Below are positions 25,120-33,760 of a stretch of DNA of 49,610 nucleotides, piece after piece. Origin of the DNA: an uncultured Oscillospiraceae bacterium. GTDB lineage: Bacteria; Bacillota; Clostridia; Oscillospirales; Oscillospiraceae. A model generated the notes under the pieces. That model made no database searches, was not told where the DNA came from, and saw only the letters and a list, made by a program, of their open reading frames with translations. A program made the translations under genes and the position numbers. The stretch spans positions 1 to 49,610 of the forward strand of contig CAKUHV010000002.1 of NCBI GenBank assembly GCA_934659445.1. The letters are read 5' to 3'. Position 1 is the stretch's first letter, and every line of letters begins with the position of its first letter.

Positions 25120-27093
25120 ATGAAGCCCGGACGCAGAACAAAGAAGCTATTCAGCCTGCTGACGGCGGCGCTGCTGGTGCTGTCCATGATGCCGGCGGCC
25201 CTTGCCGCCCCACAGGCCCGGTGGGAGACCACGATCCTGTTCACCCATGATCTGCACTCCCACTTTCTGCCCCAGGATACGGAGGACGGCGGCCAGTCCG
25301 GGGGCTACGCCCGGCTGAAGACCGCCATTGACAAGGAGAAGGCCCAGCACCCTGACGCCCTGCTGCTGGACGGGGGCGACTTCTCTATCGGCTCCCTGAT
25401 CCAGACCCTGTATGTGGACGAGGGGGCGGAGCTGCGCACCATGGGGGCCCTGGGCTATGATGTGGGCACCATCGGCAACCACGAATTTGACCACAAGGGC
25501 GCCGGATTTGCTCAGATGCTGCGCTCTGCGGTGTCAAGCGGAGACACTTTACCGAAACTGGTGTGCGCCAATTACCGGCCCGCCGACGGTAACCCGGACA
25601 AGCTGGACATCCAGCGGGCCATGGCATCCTATGGTATGTCGGACTACACCCTGCTGGAGCGGGGCGGCGTGACCTACGGCATCTTCGGCATCTTTGGCAG
25701 GGACTCCCACGACTGCGCCCCCACCTCCGGCTTTGTTCTGGAGGACGCGGCGGCTAGCGCCCAGCGGTGCGTGGACGCCCTGAAGGAGCAGGGGGCCCAG
25801 GTCATCATCTGCCTGTCACACTCCGGCACCAGTGACAAGAAGAAGGAATCAGAGGACGAGCAGCTGGCCAAAGCGGTGTCCGGCATCGACGTGATCGTCT
25901 CCGGCCACACCCATACTACCCTGACAGAGCCCATCGTGGTGAACGACACCTATATTGTCTCCTGCGGGCCGTACTGCAGCAATCTGGGCTCCATCACCCT
26001 GACCGGTGTATACGGGGACAGCAAAAAGACTCTGGTGGACTATCACCTGACCCCCATTGACCAGCAGGTACCGGAGGATGCGGGCATCGCCCGGATCGTA
26101 GAGGGCTGGAAGGCCCAGGTGAACTCCGGCTATCTGGCCCGGTACGGCCTGACCTATGACCAGGTGCTGACCCACTCGGACTTCGCCATGAGCACTCCCA
26201 CCGGCGGCGTGCAGGAGAACAACGCCATCGGCGCTCTGGTGGCCGACGCCTTCCTGTGGGCGGCGCAGAACCTTCAGGCCGACCCCCATGACGGCCTTAC
26301 CATCACCGTCACCGCCGACGGGGTGCTGCGCGCCCCCCTGCCCGCCGGAGATATCACCACCTCTATGGCCTTCGATGTGCTGTCCATGGGGGTGGGGGAG
26401 GACGGCACCTCCGGCTTCCCTCTGGTGGACGTATATCTCACCGGAAAGGAGCTGCGGGCGGTGCTGGAGGTGGATGCCTCCGTCACCCCCATCATGAATG
26501 CGGCCCAGCTGTATATCAACGGGATCGATTACAGCTTTGACACCCATCGGATGTTCTTCAACCGGGTCTATAAGGCTTTGCTGACGGAGGAGACCGTCCA
26601 GCAGGGCACGGACAGCTCCGGCGCGGCCGTGACCCATGTGGAGCGAACTCTGACCGAGATCGACAACGATAAGCTCTACCGGGTGGTCACGGGGATGTAC
26701 TCCGCCCAGATGCTGGGAACGGTGAAGAGCAAGTCCATGGGCCTGCTGTCTCTGGTGCCCAAGGACGAAAACGGAAATGAGATCACCGATTTCTCAACCC
26801 GGGTGCTGAAGGACAAAAACGGGAATGAGATCAAGGAATGGTACGCTCTGGCGGCCTATCTGAAGACCTTTGGCCAGTCCGGCGTGCCCGCAGGCTATCA
26901 GGATCCCGATACCTGCGGCACCAAGCACGTCAGCAGCAGCTGGAACCCTGTTCAGCTGCTGCGCTCCCCCAACTGGATCACCCTGGCTGCTGCGGCCGTT
27001 GTGGTCCTGCTGATCCTGCTGGCGGTATTCCTCCTGCGCAAGGTGGACCGTCGGAGGAAAAATCGCCGTTATAAAGGCGGATACCGGGGATGA
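25120..27093 (+). CDS. Cell-surface 5'-nucleotidase/metallophosphatase, membrane-anchored
   Basis: 657 residues. A signal peptide (residues 1-29, ending AALAA) is followed by a calcineurin-like metallophosphatase domain with all blocks: FTHDLHSH, DGGDFSIGS, GNHEFDH, CLSHSG and SGHTHT. The C-terminal 5'-nucleotidase domain (about 360-560) binds the nucleotide. The end has one membrane span (WITLAAAAVVVLLILLAVFLL) and a basic cytoplasmic tail, so the enzyme is held on the outer face of the membrane. It probably releases phosphate from external nucleotides or cyclic nucleotides. GGAGG precedes ATG 25120. Confidence 0.9.
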   Translation: MKPGRRTKKLFSLLTAALLVLSMMPAALAAPQARWETTILFTHDLHSHFLPQDTEDGGQSGGYARLKTAIDKEKAQHPDALLLDGGDFSIGSLIQTLYVDEGAELRTMGALGYDVGTIGNHEFDHKGAGFAQMLRSAVSSGDTLPKLVCANYRPADGNPDKLDIQRAMASYGMSDYTLLERGGVTYGIFGIFGRDSHDCAPTSGFVLEDAAASAQRCVDALKEQGAQVIICLSHSGTSDKKKESEDEQLAKAVSGIDVIVSGHTHTTLTEPIVVNDTYIVSCGPYCSNLGSITLTGVYGDSKKTLVDYHLTPIDQQVPEDAGIARIVEGWKAQVNSGYLARYGLTYDQVLTHSDFAMSTPTGGVQENNAIGALVADAFLWAAQNLQADPHDGLTITVTADGVLRAPLPAGDITTSMAFDVLSMGVGEDGTSGFPLVDVYLTGKELRAVLEVDASVTPIMNAAQLYINGIDYSFDTHRMFFNRVYKALLTEETVQQGTDSSGAAVTHVERTLTEIDNDKLYRVVTGMYSAQMLGTVKSKSMGLLSLVPKDENGNEITDFSTRVLKDKNGNEIKEWYALAAYLKTFGQSGVPAGYQDPDTCGTKHVSSSWNPVQLLRSPNWITLAAAAVVVLLILLAVFLLRKVDRRRKNRRYKGGYRG

Positions 27094-27182
27094 GACTCAG
27101 TGTTCTGGCAGACTGAGCCCTCAAGCGCAGACCCCGTTTATCTGACAGATCCAATGTGAGAAAAAGGAGTGGTATCGGAATC

Positions 27183-27674
27183 ATGTGTGACTGCGAAAAA
27201 ATCGATCTTACCCCGCTGGATAAGGTGCTTGACCGCTTTAAGGACGGCTCCGGCAACCTGATCGCCATTCTCCAGCAGGCGCAGGAGATCTACGGCTATC
27301 TGCCCATGGATGTGATCTATCACATCGCGGAGAAAACGGGGAACTCTCCCGCCAAGGTGCTGGGGGTTGCGACCTTCTACGCCCAGTTCCGGCTTCAGCC
27401 CGTGGGCAAGCATCTGATCATGCTGTGCAAGGGCACCGCCTGTCACGTCAACGGCGCAGACCGTATGGAAAAGGCCATCAGCGAGTATCTGGGCATCCAC
27501 GACGGAGAGACCACCGAGGACGGCCTGTTTACCCTGAAGCAGGTGGCCTGCCTGGGCTGCTGCAGCCTGTCCCCGGTGATGATGATCGGGGAGGAGGCCT
27601 ACGGCTCTCTGACGCCTGAAAAGGCCATCTCCATCCTGAAGGACTACCAGCGGAAGGAGGGCAAGGCCGTATGA
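27183..27674 (+). CDS. stnA: NuoE/HydC-like [2Fe-2S] subunit of a bifurcating oxidoreductase
   Basis: 163 residues of the thioredoxin-like NuoE family. The four cluster cysteines are present: CKGTACHVNGA (Cys82, Cys87) and CLGCCSLSP (Cys123 and Cys126 or 127). It would relay electrons to or from the flavin subunit encoded next. ATG 27183 matches the conserved start of relatives; the ribosome site AAAGGAG is 13 bases away, which is long. The 3' end overlaps the next gene by four bases. The name StnA is an inference from the three-gene set. Confidence 0.85.
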   Translation: MCDCEKIDLTPLDKVLDRFKDGSGNLIAILQQAQEIYGYLPMDVIYHIAEKTGNSPAKVLGVATFYAQFRLQPVGKHLIMLCKGTACHVNGADRMEKAISEYLGIHDGETTEDGLFTLKQVACLGCCSLSPVMMIGEEAYGSLTPEKAISILKDYQRKEGKAV

Positions 27675-29428
27675 TGAAGATCATTGTGGGCGAGGGCAGC
27701 TGCGGCATCGCCGCCGGCGCCGGCAAGGTGTATGACGAGCTTCAGGCTCTGCTTCAGCCCGGCGAGGACATCACTCTGGGCGTCACCGGCTGTATCGGCA
27801 TGTGCTTCCTGGAGCCCATTGTGGATATCCGGAACGAGAAGAAGGAGCTGGTCCGCCGTCTGGTCCATGTGCGTCCCGAGGACGCAGAGACGATCGTCTC
27901 CGCCCTGCGCTCCGGCGACCTGAGCCGGCTGGACGGCCTGACCATTCAGGACGAGGACGCCGCCTTCCTGTCCGCCCAGACCCGCATCGCCCTGCGCCGC
28001 TGCGGCGTCATCGACCCCACCAGCATCGACGAGTATCTGGCCGAGGGGGGCTATGAGGCCCTGAAGAAGGTACTTACCACCATGACTCCCGAGCAGGTCA
28101 TCGAGGAGATCAAGATCTCCGGTCTGGCCGGCCGCGGCGGCGCCGGCTTCCCCACCTGGTTCAAGTGGAACGCCGCCCGTCAGTCCGAGGGGGAGGAGAA
28201 ATACCTCATCTGCAACGCCGACGAGGGCGACCCCGGCGCGTTCATGGACCGCGCCGTCATCGAGAGCGACCCCCACGACCTGATTGAGGGTATGCTCATC
28301 GCCGCCTACGCCATCGGGGCGAAGGAGTGCATCGTATACGTCCGCGCCGAGTACCCTCTGGCCATCGTCCGTCTGAACCACGCCGTGGAGCAGGCCACCG
28401 CCAAGGGTCTGCTGGGCAAGAACATTATGGGCACCGGCTTCAGCTGCACCGTGCGCATCAAAGAGGGCGCCGGCGCCTTCGTCTGCGGCGAGGAGACCGC
28501 GCTGATCGCCTCTCTGGAGGGCGAGCGGGGCATGCCCCGGTTGAAGCCCCCCTTCCCCGCCCAGAAGGGCTATCACCAGAAGCCCTCCAACATCAACAAT
28601 GTGGAGACTCTGGCCAACGTGGCCTGGATCATGGCCAACGGCGGCGAGAAGTTTGCCGCCATGGGCACCGAGAACAGCAAGGGCACCAAGGTCTTTGCCC
28701 TGACCGGCAAGATCCGCCGGGGCGGTCTGGTGGAGATCCCCATGGGACAGACCCTGCGCCACGTCATCTTCGACATCGGCGGCGGCATCCGGGACGGCAA
28801 GCAGTTCAAGGCCGTCCAGCTGGGCGGCCCCTCCGGCGGCTGCATCCCCGCCCAGCTGCTGGACACCCAGATCGACTATAAGGCCCTGACGGCCACCGGC
28901 GCCATCATGGGCTCCGGCGGCATGGTGGTCATGGACGAGTCCACCTGTATGGTGGGTATGGCCCGGTTCTTCCTGGAGTTCACCACCCGGGAATCCTGCG
29001 GCAAGTGCGTCCACTGCCGTCTGGGCACCCGCCGTATGCTGGATGTCCTCATCCGCATCACCGAGGGCGAGGGTCAGCCCGGCGATATCGAGCTGCTGGA
29101 GGAGCTGTGCGCCGCGGTGAAGGACGGCGCTCTGTGCGGCCTGGGCCAGACGGCCCCCAACCCCGTTCAGACCACCATCCGGTACTTCCGGGATGAGTAC
29201 GAGGCCCACATCAACGACAAGAAGTGCCCTGCCAAGGAGTGCGCCGCCCTGCTGCGGTACTCCATTGACCCGGACAAGTGTAAGGGCTGTACTGCCTGCG
29301 CCCGGAAGTGCCCCGCCGGGGCCATCGCCGGCCAGCTGAAGCAGCCGCATGTCATCGATCCCGCCAAGTGTATCCGGTGCGGCCAGTGTCTGGCCACCTG
29401 TAAGTTCGGCGCGATCAGTGTGGGTTAA
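27671..29428 (+). CDS. stnB: NuoF/HydB-like flavin and iron-sulfur subunit of a bifurcating oxidoreductase
   Basis: 585 residues. Order: thioredoxin-like N-terminal domain (1-100), FMN/NAD(H)-binding NuoF core (SGLAGRGGAGFPTWFKW, CNADEGDPGAFMDR), SLBB region, the [4Fe-4S] motif ESCGKCVHCRLGTRRM, and a C-terminal ferredoxin domain with two [4Fe-4S] sites (CKGCTACARKCPAGAI and CIRCGQCLATCKFGAI). In the N-terminal domain I see one cysteine in the first loop (Cys11) and two in the second (Cys41, Cys45), not the usual four, so that [2Fe-2S] cluster may be altered. This is the FMN-containing subunit of HydABC/Stn-like electron-bifurcating enzymes. Confidence 0.9.
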   Translation: MMKIIVGEGSCGIAAGAGKVYDELQALLQPGEDITLGVTGCIGMCFLEPIVDIRNEKKELVRRLVHVRPEDAETIVSALRSGDLSRLDGLTIQDEDAAFLSAQTRIALRRCGVIDPTSIDEYLAEGGYEALKKVLTTMTPEQVIEEIKISGLAGRGGAGFPTWFKWNAARQSEGEEKYLICNADEGDPGAFMDRAVIESDPHDLIEGMLIAAYAIGAKECIVYVRAEYPLAIVRLNHAVEQATAKGLLGKNIMGTGFSCTVRIKEGAGAFVCGEETALIASLEGERGMPRLKPPFPAQKGYHQKPSNINNVETLANVAWIMANGGEKFAAMGTENSKGTKVFALTGKIRRGGLVEIPMGQTLRHVIFDIGGGIRDGKQFKAVQLGGPSGGCIPAQLLDTQIDYKALTATGAIMGSGGMVVMDESTCMVGMARFFLEFTTRESCGKCVHCRLGTRRMLDVLIRITEGEGQPGDIELLEELCAAVKDGALCGLGQTAPNPVQTTIRYFRDEYEAHINDKKCPAKECAALLRYSIDPDKCKGCTACARKCPAGAIAGQLKQPHVIDPAKCIRCGQCLATCKFGAISVG

Positions 29429-29442
29429 GGGGGTACGGAACA

Positions 29443-31476
29443 ATGGAAATGATCAAGATCACGATCGACGGACGTGAGCTGACCGCTCCCGCCGGACAGA
29501 CTGTTTTGCAGATCGCACTGGACAACGGGATCGAGATTCCCCACCTGTGCGACAATCCGGAGCTGAAGATCTACGGCGCCTGCGGCATGTGCGTGGTGCA
29601 GGCCGAGGGCGTGGGCAAGCTGCTGCGCTCCTGCGCCACCGTGGCCACCGACGGCATGGTGGTCCACACCCACAGTCAGCGGGTGGATCAGGCCCGCAAG
29701 ATCGCCCTGGAGCTGCTGATGAGCGACCACAGCGGCGACTGTGTGGGCCCCTGCTCTTTGAACTGCCCCGCGGGCACCGACTGTCAGGGCTATGTGAAGC
29801 AGATCGCCCTGGGCAACGAGTATGAGGCCACCCGCCTCATCAAGGAGAAGATCCCCCTGCCCAGCTGCATCGGCCGGGTGTGCCCCCACCCCTGCGAGAA
29901 GGCCTGCCGCCGCCAGTATGTGGAGCAGCCCATCGCCATCTGCAACCTGAAGGCCTATGCCGCCGACCACGACCGGAAGGCGGAGCACCAGTATGTGCCC
30001 CAGGTGGCCCCCGCCACCGGCAAGACCGTGGCCGTCATCGGCGGCGGCCCCGGCGGCCTGACCAGCGCCTACTTCCTGGCCCGGAAGGGCCATAAGGTCA
30101 CGGTGTACGACGCCATGCCCAAGATGGGCGGCATGCTGCGGTACGGCATCCCCGAATACCGCCTGCCCAAGGCTATTGTGGACGACGAGATCGCCCAGAT
30201 CGCCGCGCTGGGCGTGGAGATGAAGAACAACGTCCGCATCGGCAAGGACGTCACTCTGGAGCAGCTGAAAGCCAGCCACGACGCGGTGGTGGTGGCCATC
30301 GGCGCGTGGACCAGCATGAAGCTGTCCTGCCCCGGCAGCGACCTGAACGGCGTTTGGGGCGGCATCGACTTCCTGGGTCAGGTAGCCCTGGGGAACAGGC
30401 CCGAGATCGGCCGCAGCGTGGCCGTGGTGGGCGGCGGCAACACCGCCATGGACGCCTGCCGCACGGCCGTGCGTCTGGGCGCGGAGAATGTGTACGTCAT
30501 CTACCGCCGCACCCGGGCGGAGATGCCCGCCGAGGAAATGGAGATCGACGAGGCCATGGAGGAGGGCGTCACCTTCAAGTTCCTCACCAATCCCGCCGAG
30601 ATCATCGGTGAGAACGGCAAGGTCACCGCCATCCGGCTTCAGGTTATGGAGCTGGGCGAGCCCGATGCCTCCGGCCGCCGCTCCCCCGTGCCCGTAGAGG
30701 GCAAGTTCGAGACCCTGGACGTGGATACGGTCATCTCCGCTCTGGGCCAGTCCATCAAGGCCGACGGCTTTGAGGGTCTGGACAAGACCCGCAAGGGCAC
30801 CATCGCCGCCGATGAGCAGACCTTCCGCACCAGCATGGAGGGCGTGTTCGCCGTGGGCGACGCCACCAACAAGGGCGCTTCCATCGCCATCGCCGCCATC
30901 GGCGAGGGCGGCCACGCCGCCGAGGTGGTGGACGCCTACCTCAACGGTGAGGAGGCCAAATACGTCAAGCCCTTCGTCTCCGAGCGGCAGGTGAGCGCCG
31001 AGGACTTCAAGGACCGGGAGAAGCTGGCCCGCGCCGTGATGCCCAAGCGCCAGGCCGAGGAGCGCCGCCGTGATTTCCTGCCCGTGGATCTGGGCTTTAC
31101 CAAGGAGCAGGCCATGGCCGAGGCCAAGCGCTGTCTGGAGTGCGGCTGCCACGACTACCACGAGTGCAGCCTGATCCGCTATGCCCGCCAGTATCCCATC
31201 CACCCCGAGCGTCTGGGCCGCCGGGAGACCCACCCCAGCTATAAGGAGGAGAAGCTGGAGGTCATCCAGCGGGATCAGGGCAAGTGCATCCTGTGCGGCG
31301 TGTGCGTGCGGATGTGCGACGAGGTTGCCAAGCAGGGCCTGCTGGGTCTGGTGGGCCGCGGCTTCAACACGGTCATCAAGCCGGAGTTCCGGGACAAGGA
31401 CGTGGCGTCTATCTGCGGCAGCTGCCGCAAGTGCGCCGAGGCCTGCCCCACCGGCGCCCTGAAGCTGCTGATCTGA
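29443..31476 (+). CDS. stnC: NuoG-GltD-type fusion: NADP(H)-binding iron-sulfur flavoprotein subunit
   Basis: 677 residues. Order: plant-type [2Fe-2S] domain (CDNPELKIYGACGMC...LLRSCAT), the GltD/NfnB-type cysteine-rich linker (CVGPCSLNCPAGTDCQGY, CIGRVCPHPCEKACRR), FAD domain (AVIGGGPGGLTSAYFLARKGHKV), NADP(H) domain (VAVVGGGNTAMDACRTA, IYRRT), then a C-terminal double [4Fe-4S] region (CILCGVCVRMC, CGSCRKCAEACPTGAL). There is no hydrogenase H-cluster domain. With NuoE- and NuoF-like partners this matches the Sporomusa-type Nfn (StnABC), which couples NADH, NADPH and ferredoxin. It ends in paired hairpins. Confidence 0.85.
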   Translation: MEMIKITIDGRELTAPAGQTVLQIALDNGIEIPHLCDNPELKIYGACGMCVVQAEGVGKLLRSCATVATDGMVVHTHSQRVDQARKIALELLMSDHSGDCVGPCSLNCPAGTDCQGYVKQIALGNEYEATRLIKEKIPLPSCIGRVCPHPCEKACRRQYVEQPIAICNLKAYAADHDRKAEHQYVPQVAPATGKTVAVIGGGPGGLTSAYFLARKGHKVTVYDAMPKMGGMLRYGIPEYRLPKAIVDDEIAQIAALGVEMKNNVRIGKDVTLEQLKASHDAVVVAIGAWTSMKLSCPGSDLNGVWGGIDFLGQVALGNRPEIGRSVAVVGGGNTAMDACRTAVRLGAENVYVIYRRTRAEMPAEEMEIDEAMEEGVTFKFLTNPAEIIGENGKVTAIRLQVMELGEPDASGRRSPVPVEGKFETLDVDTVISALGQSIKADGFEGLDKTRKGTIAADEQTFRTSMEGVFAVGDATNKGASIAIAAIGEGGHAAEVVDAYLNGEEAKYVKPFVSERQVSAEDFKDREKLARAVMPKRQAEERRRDFLPVDLGFTKEQAMAEAKRCLECGCHDYHECSLIRYARQYPIHPERLGRRETHPSYKEEKLEVIQRDQGKCILCGVCVRMCDEVAKQGLLGLVGRGFNTVIKPEFRDKDVASICGSCRKCAEACPTGALKLLI

Positions 31477-31493
31477 TCGGTGTGATTCTCAAG

Positions 31494-31524
31494 GGCACCC
31501 CCTGTCCTGCGGACAGGGGGTGCC
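31494..31524 (+). terminator. First hairpin after stnC
   Basis: A perfect 14-bp stem (31494-31507 with 31511-31524) and 3-base loop, not followed by a T-run. It closely resembles the next hairpin in sequence and may be a decayed copy of it. Confidence 0.55.
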
Positions 31525-31531
31525 TAAAAGC

Positions 31532-31570
31532 AAAAAGCACCTCCTGCCCATCGGGCAGGAGGTGCTTTTT
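31532..31570. terminator. Bidirectional terminator between stnC and spoVAE
   Basis: A perfect 18-bp stem (31532-31549 with 31553-31570), 3-base loop, with A5 and T5 as outer pairs. It ends inside the stop codon of spoVAE on the minus strand. Confidence 0.92.
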
Positions 31571-31926
31571 TACTTTTTCGGCTTTGCTTTGAAGATCAGT
31601 GCCACCAGAAAGCCGAAGAAGGTGGCGGCGGTGATGCCACCGGCCGCGGCGGTGATCCCGCCGGTGAGAGCCCCCAGAAGGCCCTGCTCCGCCACCGCTT
31701 TTTTGACCCCCTTAGCCAGCAGATAGCCGAAGCCGGTCAGGGGCACTGTGGCCCCGGCTCCGCCCCAGTCCACAAGATACTGGTAGAGCCCCAGTCCGCC
31801 CAGAACGACCCCCACCGTCACATAGGCCACCAGAATACGGGCGGGGGTGAGCTTTGTCTTGTCAATGAGAAGCTGCCCGACGGCGCAGAGGATGCCACCG
31901 CACAGAAACGCGTTCAGATACTCCAT
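31570..31926 (-). CDS. spoVAE: Stage V sporulation protein AE
   Basis: 118 residues, hydrophobic with four or so spans: LNAFLCGGILCAVGQLLIDKTKLTPARILVAYV, VGVVLGGLGLYQYLVDWGGAGATVPLTGFG. This matches SpoVAE(b), part of the SpoVA channel that moves dipicolinic acid into the forespore and out at germination. It follows spoVAD by four bases. Its stop codon overlaps the terminator arm. Confidence 0.93.
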   Translation of the reverse strand: MEYLNAFLCGGILCAVGQLLIDKTKLTPARILVAYVTVGVVLGGLGLYQYLVDWGGAGATVPLTGFGYLLAKGVKKAVAEQGLLGALTGGITAAAGGITAATFFGFLVALIFKAKPKK

Positions 31927-31930
31927 ATCG

Positions 31931-32947
31931 TCACTCCTTTTTGTCCGCGGAGATGGCCACCCCGTGGCAGATGCCGGGGATAGACTCCCCCTGAAAGGCG
32001 GTGGTGGGGGAGTGGAGGGCCCCGGTGGGGCAGAAGAGGATGTTTTTCCACCGCCCCTCCCGCAGGCCCGGCAGCAGAAAGGCGGACAGCACGCTGGCGC
32101 AGCAGCCGCAGCCGGAGCCGCCGCAGTGGACGTCCTGACTGTTGGGGTCGAAGATCAGCAGACCGCAGTCGGCGTGGTGGGGCAGCGTTACCCCTTCACG
32201 CTCCGCCAGCTGGCGCAGCAGGTCGCTGCCCAGCCGCCCCAGATCGCCGGTGACGATCAGGTCGTAGAAATCAGCGCTGCGGCCGGTGTCCTCCAGATGG
32301 GTGCGGATGGTGTCCCAGGCGGCGGGGGCCATGGCGGCCCCCATGTTGTTGGTGTCCCGGATCTTACGGTCCACGATCTTGCCCGGGGTGATATGGGTGA
32401 TGCGCGGCCCATCGCCCGCCGCGCCCAGGATCGCCGCCCCCGCCCCCGTCACCGTCCACTGGGCGGTGGGGGTGCGCTGACAGCCGTACTCCAGGGGGGT
32501 GCGGTACTGCCGCTCGGCGGAGCAGAAGTGAGAGGAGGCCGCCACCCCGGCCCGGGCACCGGCCCCGCTGTCCAGGGCCAGACTGGCCAGACACAGCCCC
32601 TCGCCCATGGTGGAGCAGGCCCCGTACAGCCCGAAGAAGGGGATATGCAGCCCCCGGGCGGCAAAGGAGGAGCTGACGCACTGATTCAGCAGATCCCCGG
32701 CGAAGAGCCAGTCCAGATGCCCCGGGGACAGGCCAAGATTTTCCAAAGCGTGGTGCAGGGCCTTGCCCTGCATGGCGCTCTCCGCCTTTTCCCAGCTGTC
32801 CTGACCGAAGGTGTCGTCCCCATCCACGCTGTCAAAGCAGCGGCCCAGGGGGCCCTCGCCCTCCTTTTTGCCCACGGCGCTGCCCGCCGCCAGAATATAG
32901 ATGTCCCGGGTCAGACAGACCGTTTGCTGTCCCAGCTTTTTTGCCAT
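31931..32947 (-). CDS. spoVAD: Stage V sporulation protein AD
   Basis: 338 residues with a thiolase-like fold that has lost catalysis; SpoVAD binds dipicolinic acid on the SpoVA complex. Recognisable segments: DIYILAAGSAVGKKEGEGPLG, DDTFGQDSWEKAE, PFFGLYGACSTMGEGL, TGAGAAILG and CGGSGCGCCASVLSAFLLP. ATG 32947 follows GGGAGGG. spoVAC, normally first in the set, is not upstream, where instead a divergent gene begins. Confidence 0.94.
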   Translation of the reverse strand: MAKKLGQQTVCLTRDIYILAAGSAVGKKEGEGPLGRCFDSVDGDDTFGQDSWEKAESAMQGKALHHALENLGLSPGHLDWLFAGDLLNQCVSSSFAARGLHIPFFGLYGACSTMGEGLCLASLALDSGAGARAGVAASSHFCSAERQYRTPLEYGCQRTPTAQWTVTGAGAAILGAAGDGPRITHITPGKIVDRKIRDTNNMGAAMAPAAWDTIRTHLEDTGRSADFYDLIVTGDLGRLGSDLLRQLAEREGVTLPHHADCGLLIFDPNSQDVHCGGSGCGCCASVLSAFLLPGLREGRWKNILFCPTGALHSPTTAFQGESIPGICHGVAISADKKE

Positions 32948-32975
32948 AGCGGATCCCTCCCCATATGATCGGATA

Positions 32976-33005
32976 CAGTTTGCCCCAAAAGGGAAAAACT
33001 ATGCC
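32976..33005 (-). promoter_or_regulatory. Possible sigma-G promoter of spoVAD-spoVAE
   Basis: On the minus strand: GCATA (33000-33004) fits the sigma-G -35 pattern, and CAAACTG (32976-32982) fits the -10 pattern at five of seven positions, with 17 bases between the hexamers. spoVA genes are forespore sigma-G genes in Bacillus. The match is modest. Confidence 0.35.
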
Positions 33006-33064
33006 AGACGGAAAAACCTGCGCACTGCGGGGAAACAGACAGAAAAGACAGGGGACAAGGGGAC

Positions 33065-33093
33065 TGGAAAAATTCACAGATTCGGATTATAAT
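33065..33093 (+). promoter_or_regulatory. Probable sigma-A promoter of the zinc-ribbon gene
   Basis: -10 TATAAT (33088-33093) is perfect; the -35 TGGAAA (33065-33070) at 17 bases is weak. Confidence 0.5.
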
Positions 33094-33142
33094 ACTTCTA
33101 TATCCGTCCCGGAGAAGGCCGGGACGATGACGGAGGAGAACC

Positions 33143-33760
33143 ATGGATCCGAACAAGAAACGTTTTATTGCCTATATCTGCCCCAAGTGCCGCCAGTCGG
33201 TGATCGTGGAACGGGATCTGTTTGCTCTGGCTGCCGCGCCAAACCGCGTCAAGTGCCCCTGCGGCAAGTCGGAGCTGACCATCGACTTCCAGCCCGATCA
33301 GGTACACATGACGGTGCCCTGCGTGTTCTGCGGCACGGAGCACAGGGTCTCCTGCCCCTCACGGGCCTTTGCGGAGCAGAGGGCGCTGGCCTTCTCCTGC
33401 GGGGCGTCCGGGCTGGACTGCTGCTATGTGGGGGAGGAGGGCCCGGTCTATGCTGCCACCGCCCGGCTGGAGCAGGCCCTGGACAAGCTGGGGGAGCAGA
33501 AGGGAGAGGGCCGCGGGACCTTTCTGAACCCCGTGGTCATGGAGGAGGTGCTGTCTGAGATCAGGGACATCGCCGCCCGGAAGGGCATCTCCTGCACCTG
33601 CGGCAGCACGAGCTGGACCTTCCAGCTGAATTACAGCTCCATAGACCTGATGTGTACCAAGTGCGGGGCACAGGTGCGGATCCCGGCGGCCACCGCCGAC
33701 GACATTGACGATATCTGCTGCAAGAACAATATCCTGATCCGGGGAAAGGCAAAATCATGA
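33143..33760 (+). CDS. Multi-zinc-ribbon protein of unknown function (CpXC-like)
   Basis: 205 residues with 17 or so cysteines in ordered pairs: CPKC (13-16) with CPC (38-40), CVFC (60-63) with Cys71 or Cys86, and CTC (151-153) with CTKC (171-174). Three zinc ribbons are likely. The middle and end resemble CpXC-type proteins. A helical segment (about 105-148) separates the second and third ribbons. No signal peptide or membrane span. It overlaps the thioesterase-like gene by four bases, so the two are translated together. I cannot assign a function. Confidence 0.72.
   Translation: MDPNKKRFIAYICPKCRQSVIVERDLFALAAAPNRVKCPCGKSELTIDFQPDQVHMTVPCVFCGTEHRVSCPSRAFAEQRALAFSCGASGLDCCYVGEEGPVYAATARLEQALDKLGEQKGEGRGTFLNPVVMEEVLSEIRDIAARKGISCTCGSTSWTFQLNYSSIDLMCTKCGAQVRIPAATADDIDDICCKNNILIRGKAKS

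Noticed and set aside
27644..29443. A 599-codon open frame opposite the NuoF-like gene
   Set aside because: Antisense shadow; the sense strand has all expected cluster motifs.
27671..31476. [FeFe]-hydrogenase HydABC
   Set aside because: The third subunit is a GltD-type flavoprotein with no H-cluster domain or its cysteine motifs.
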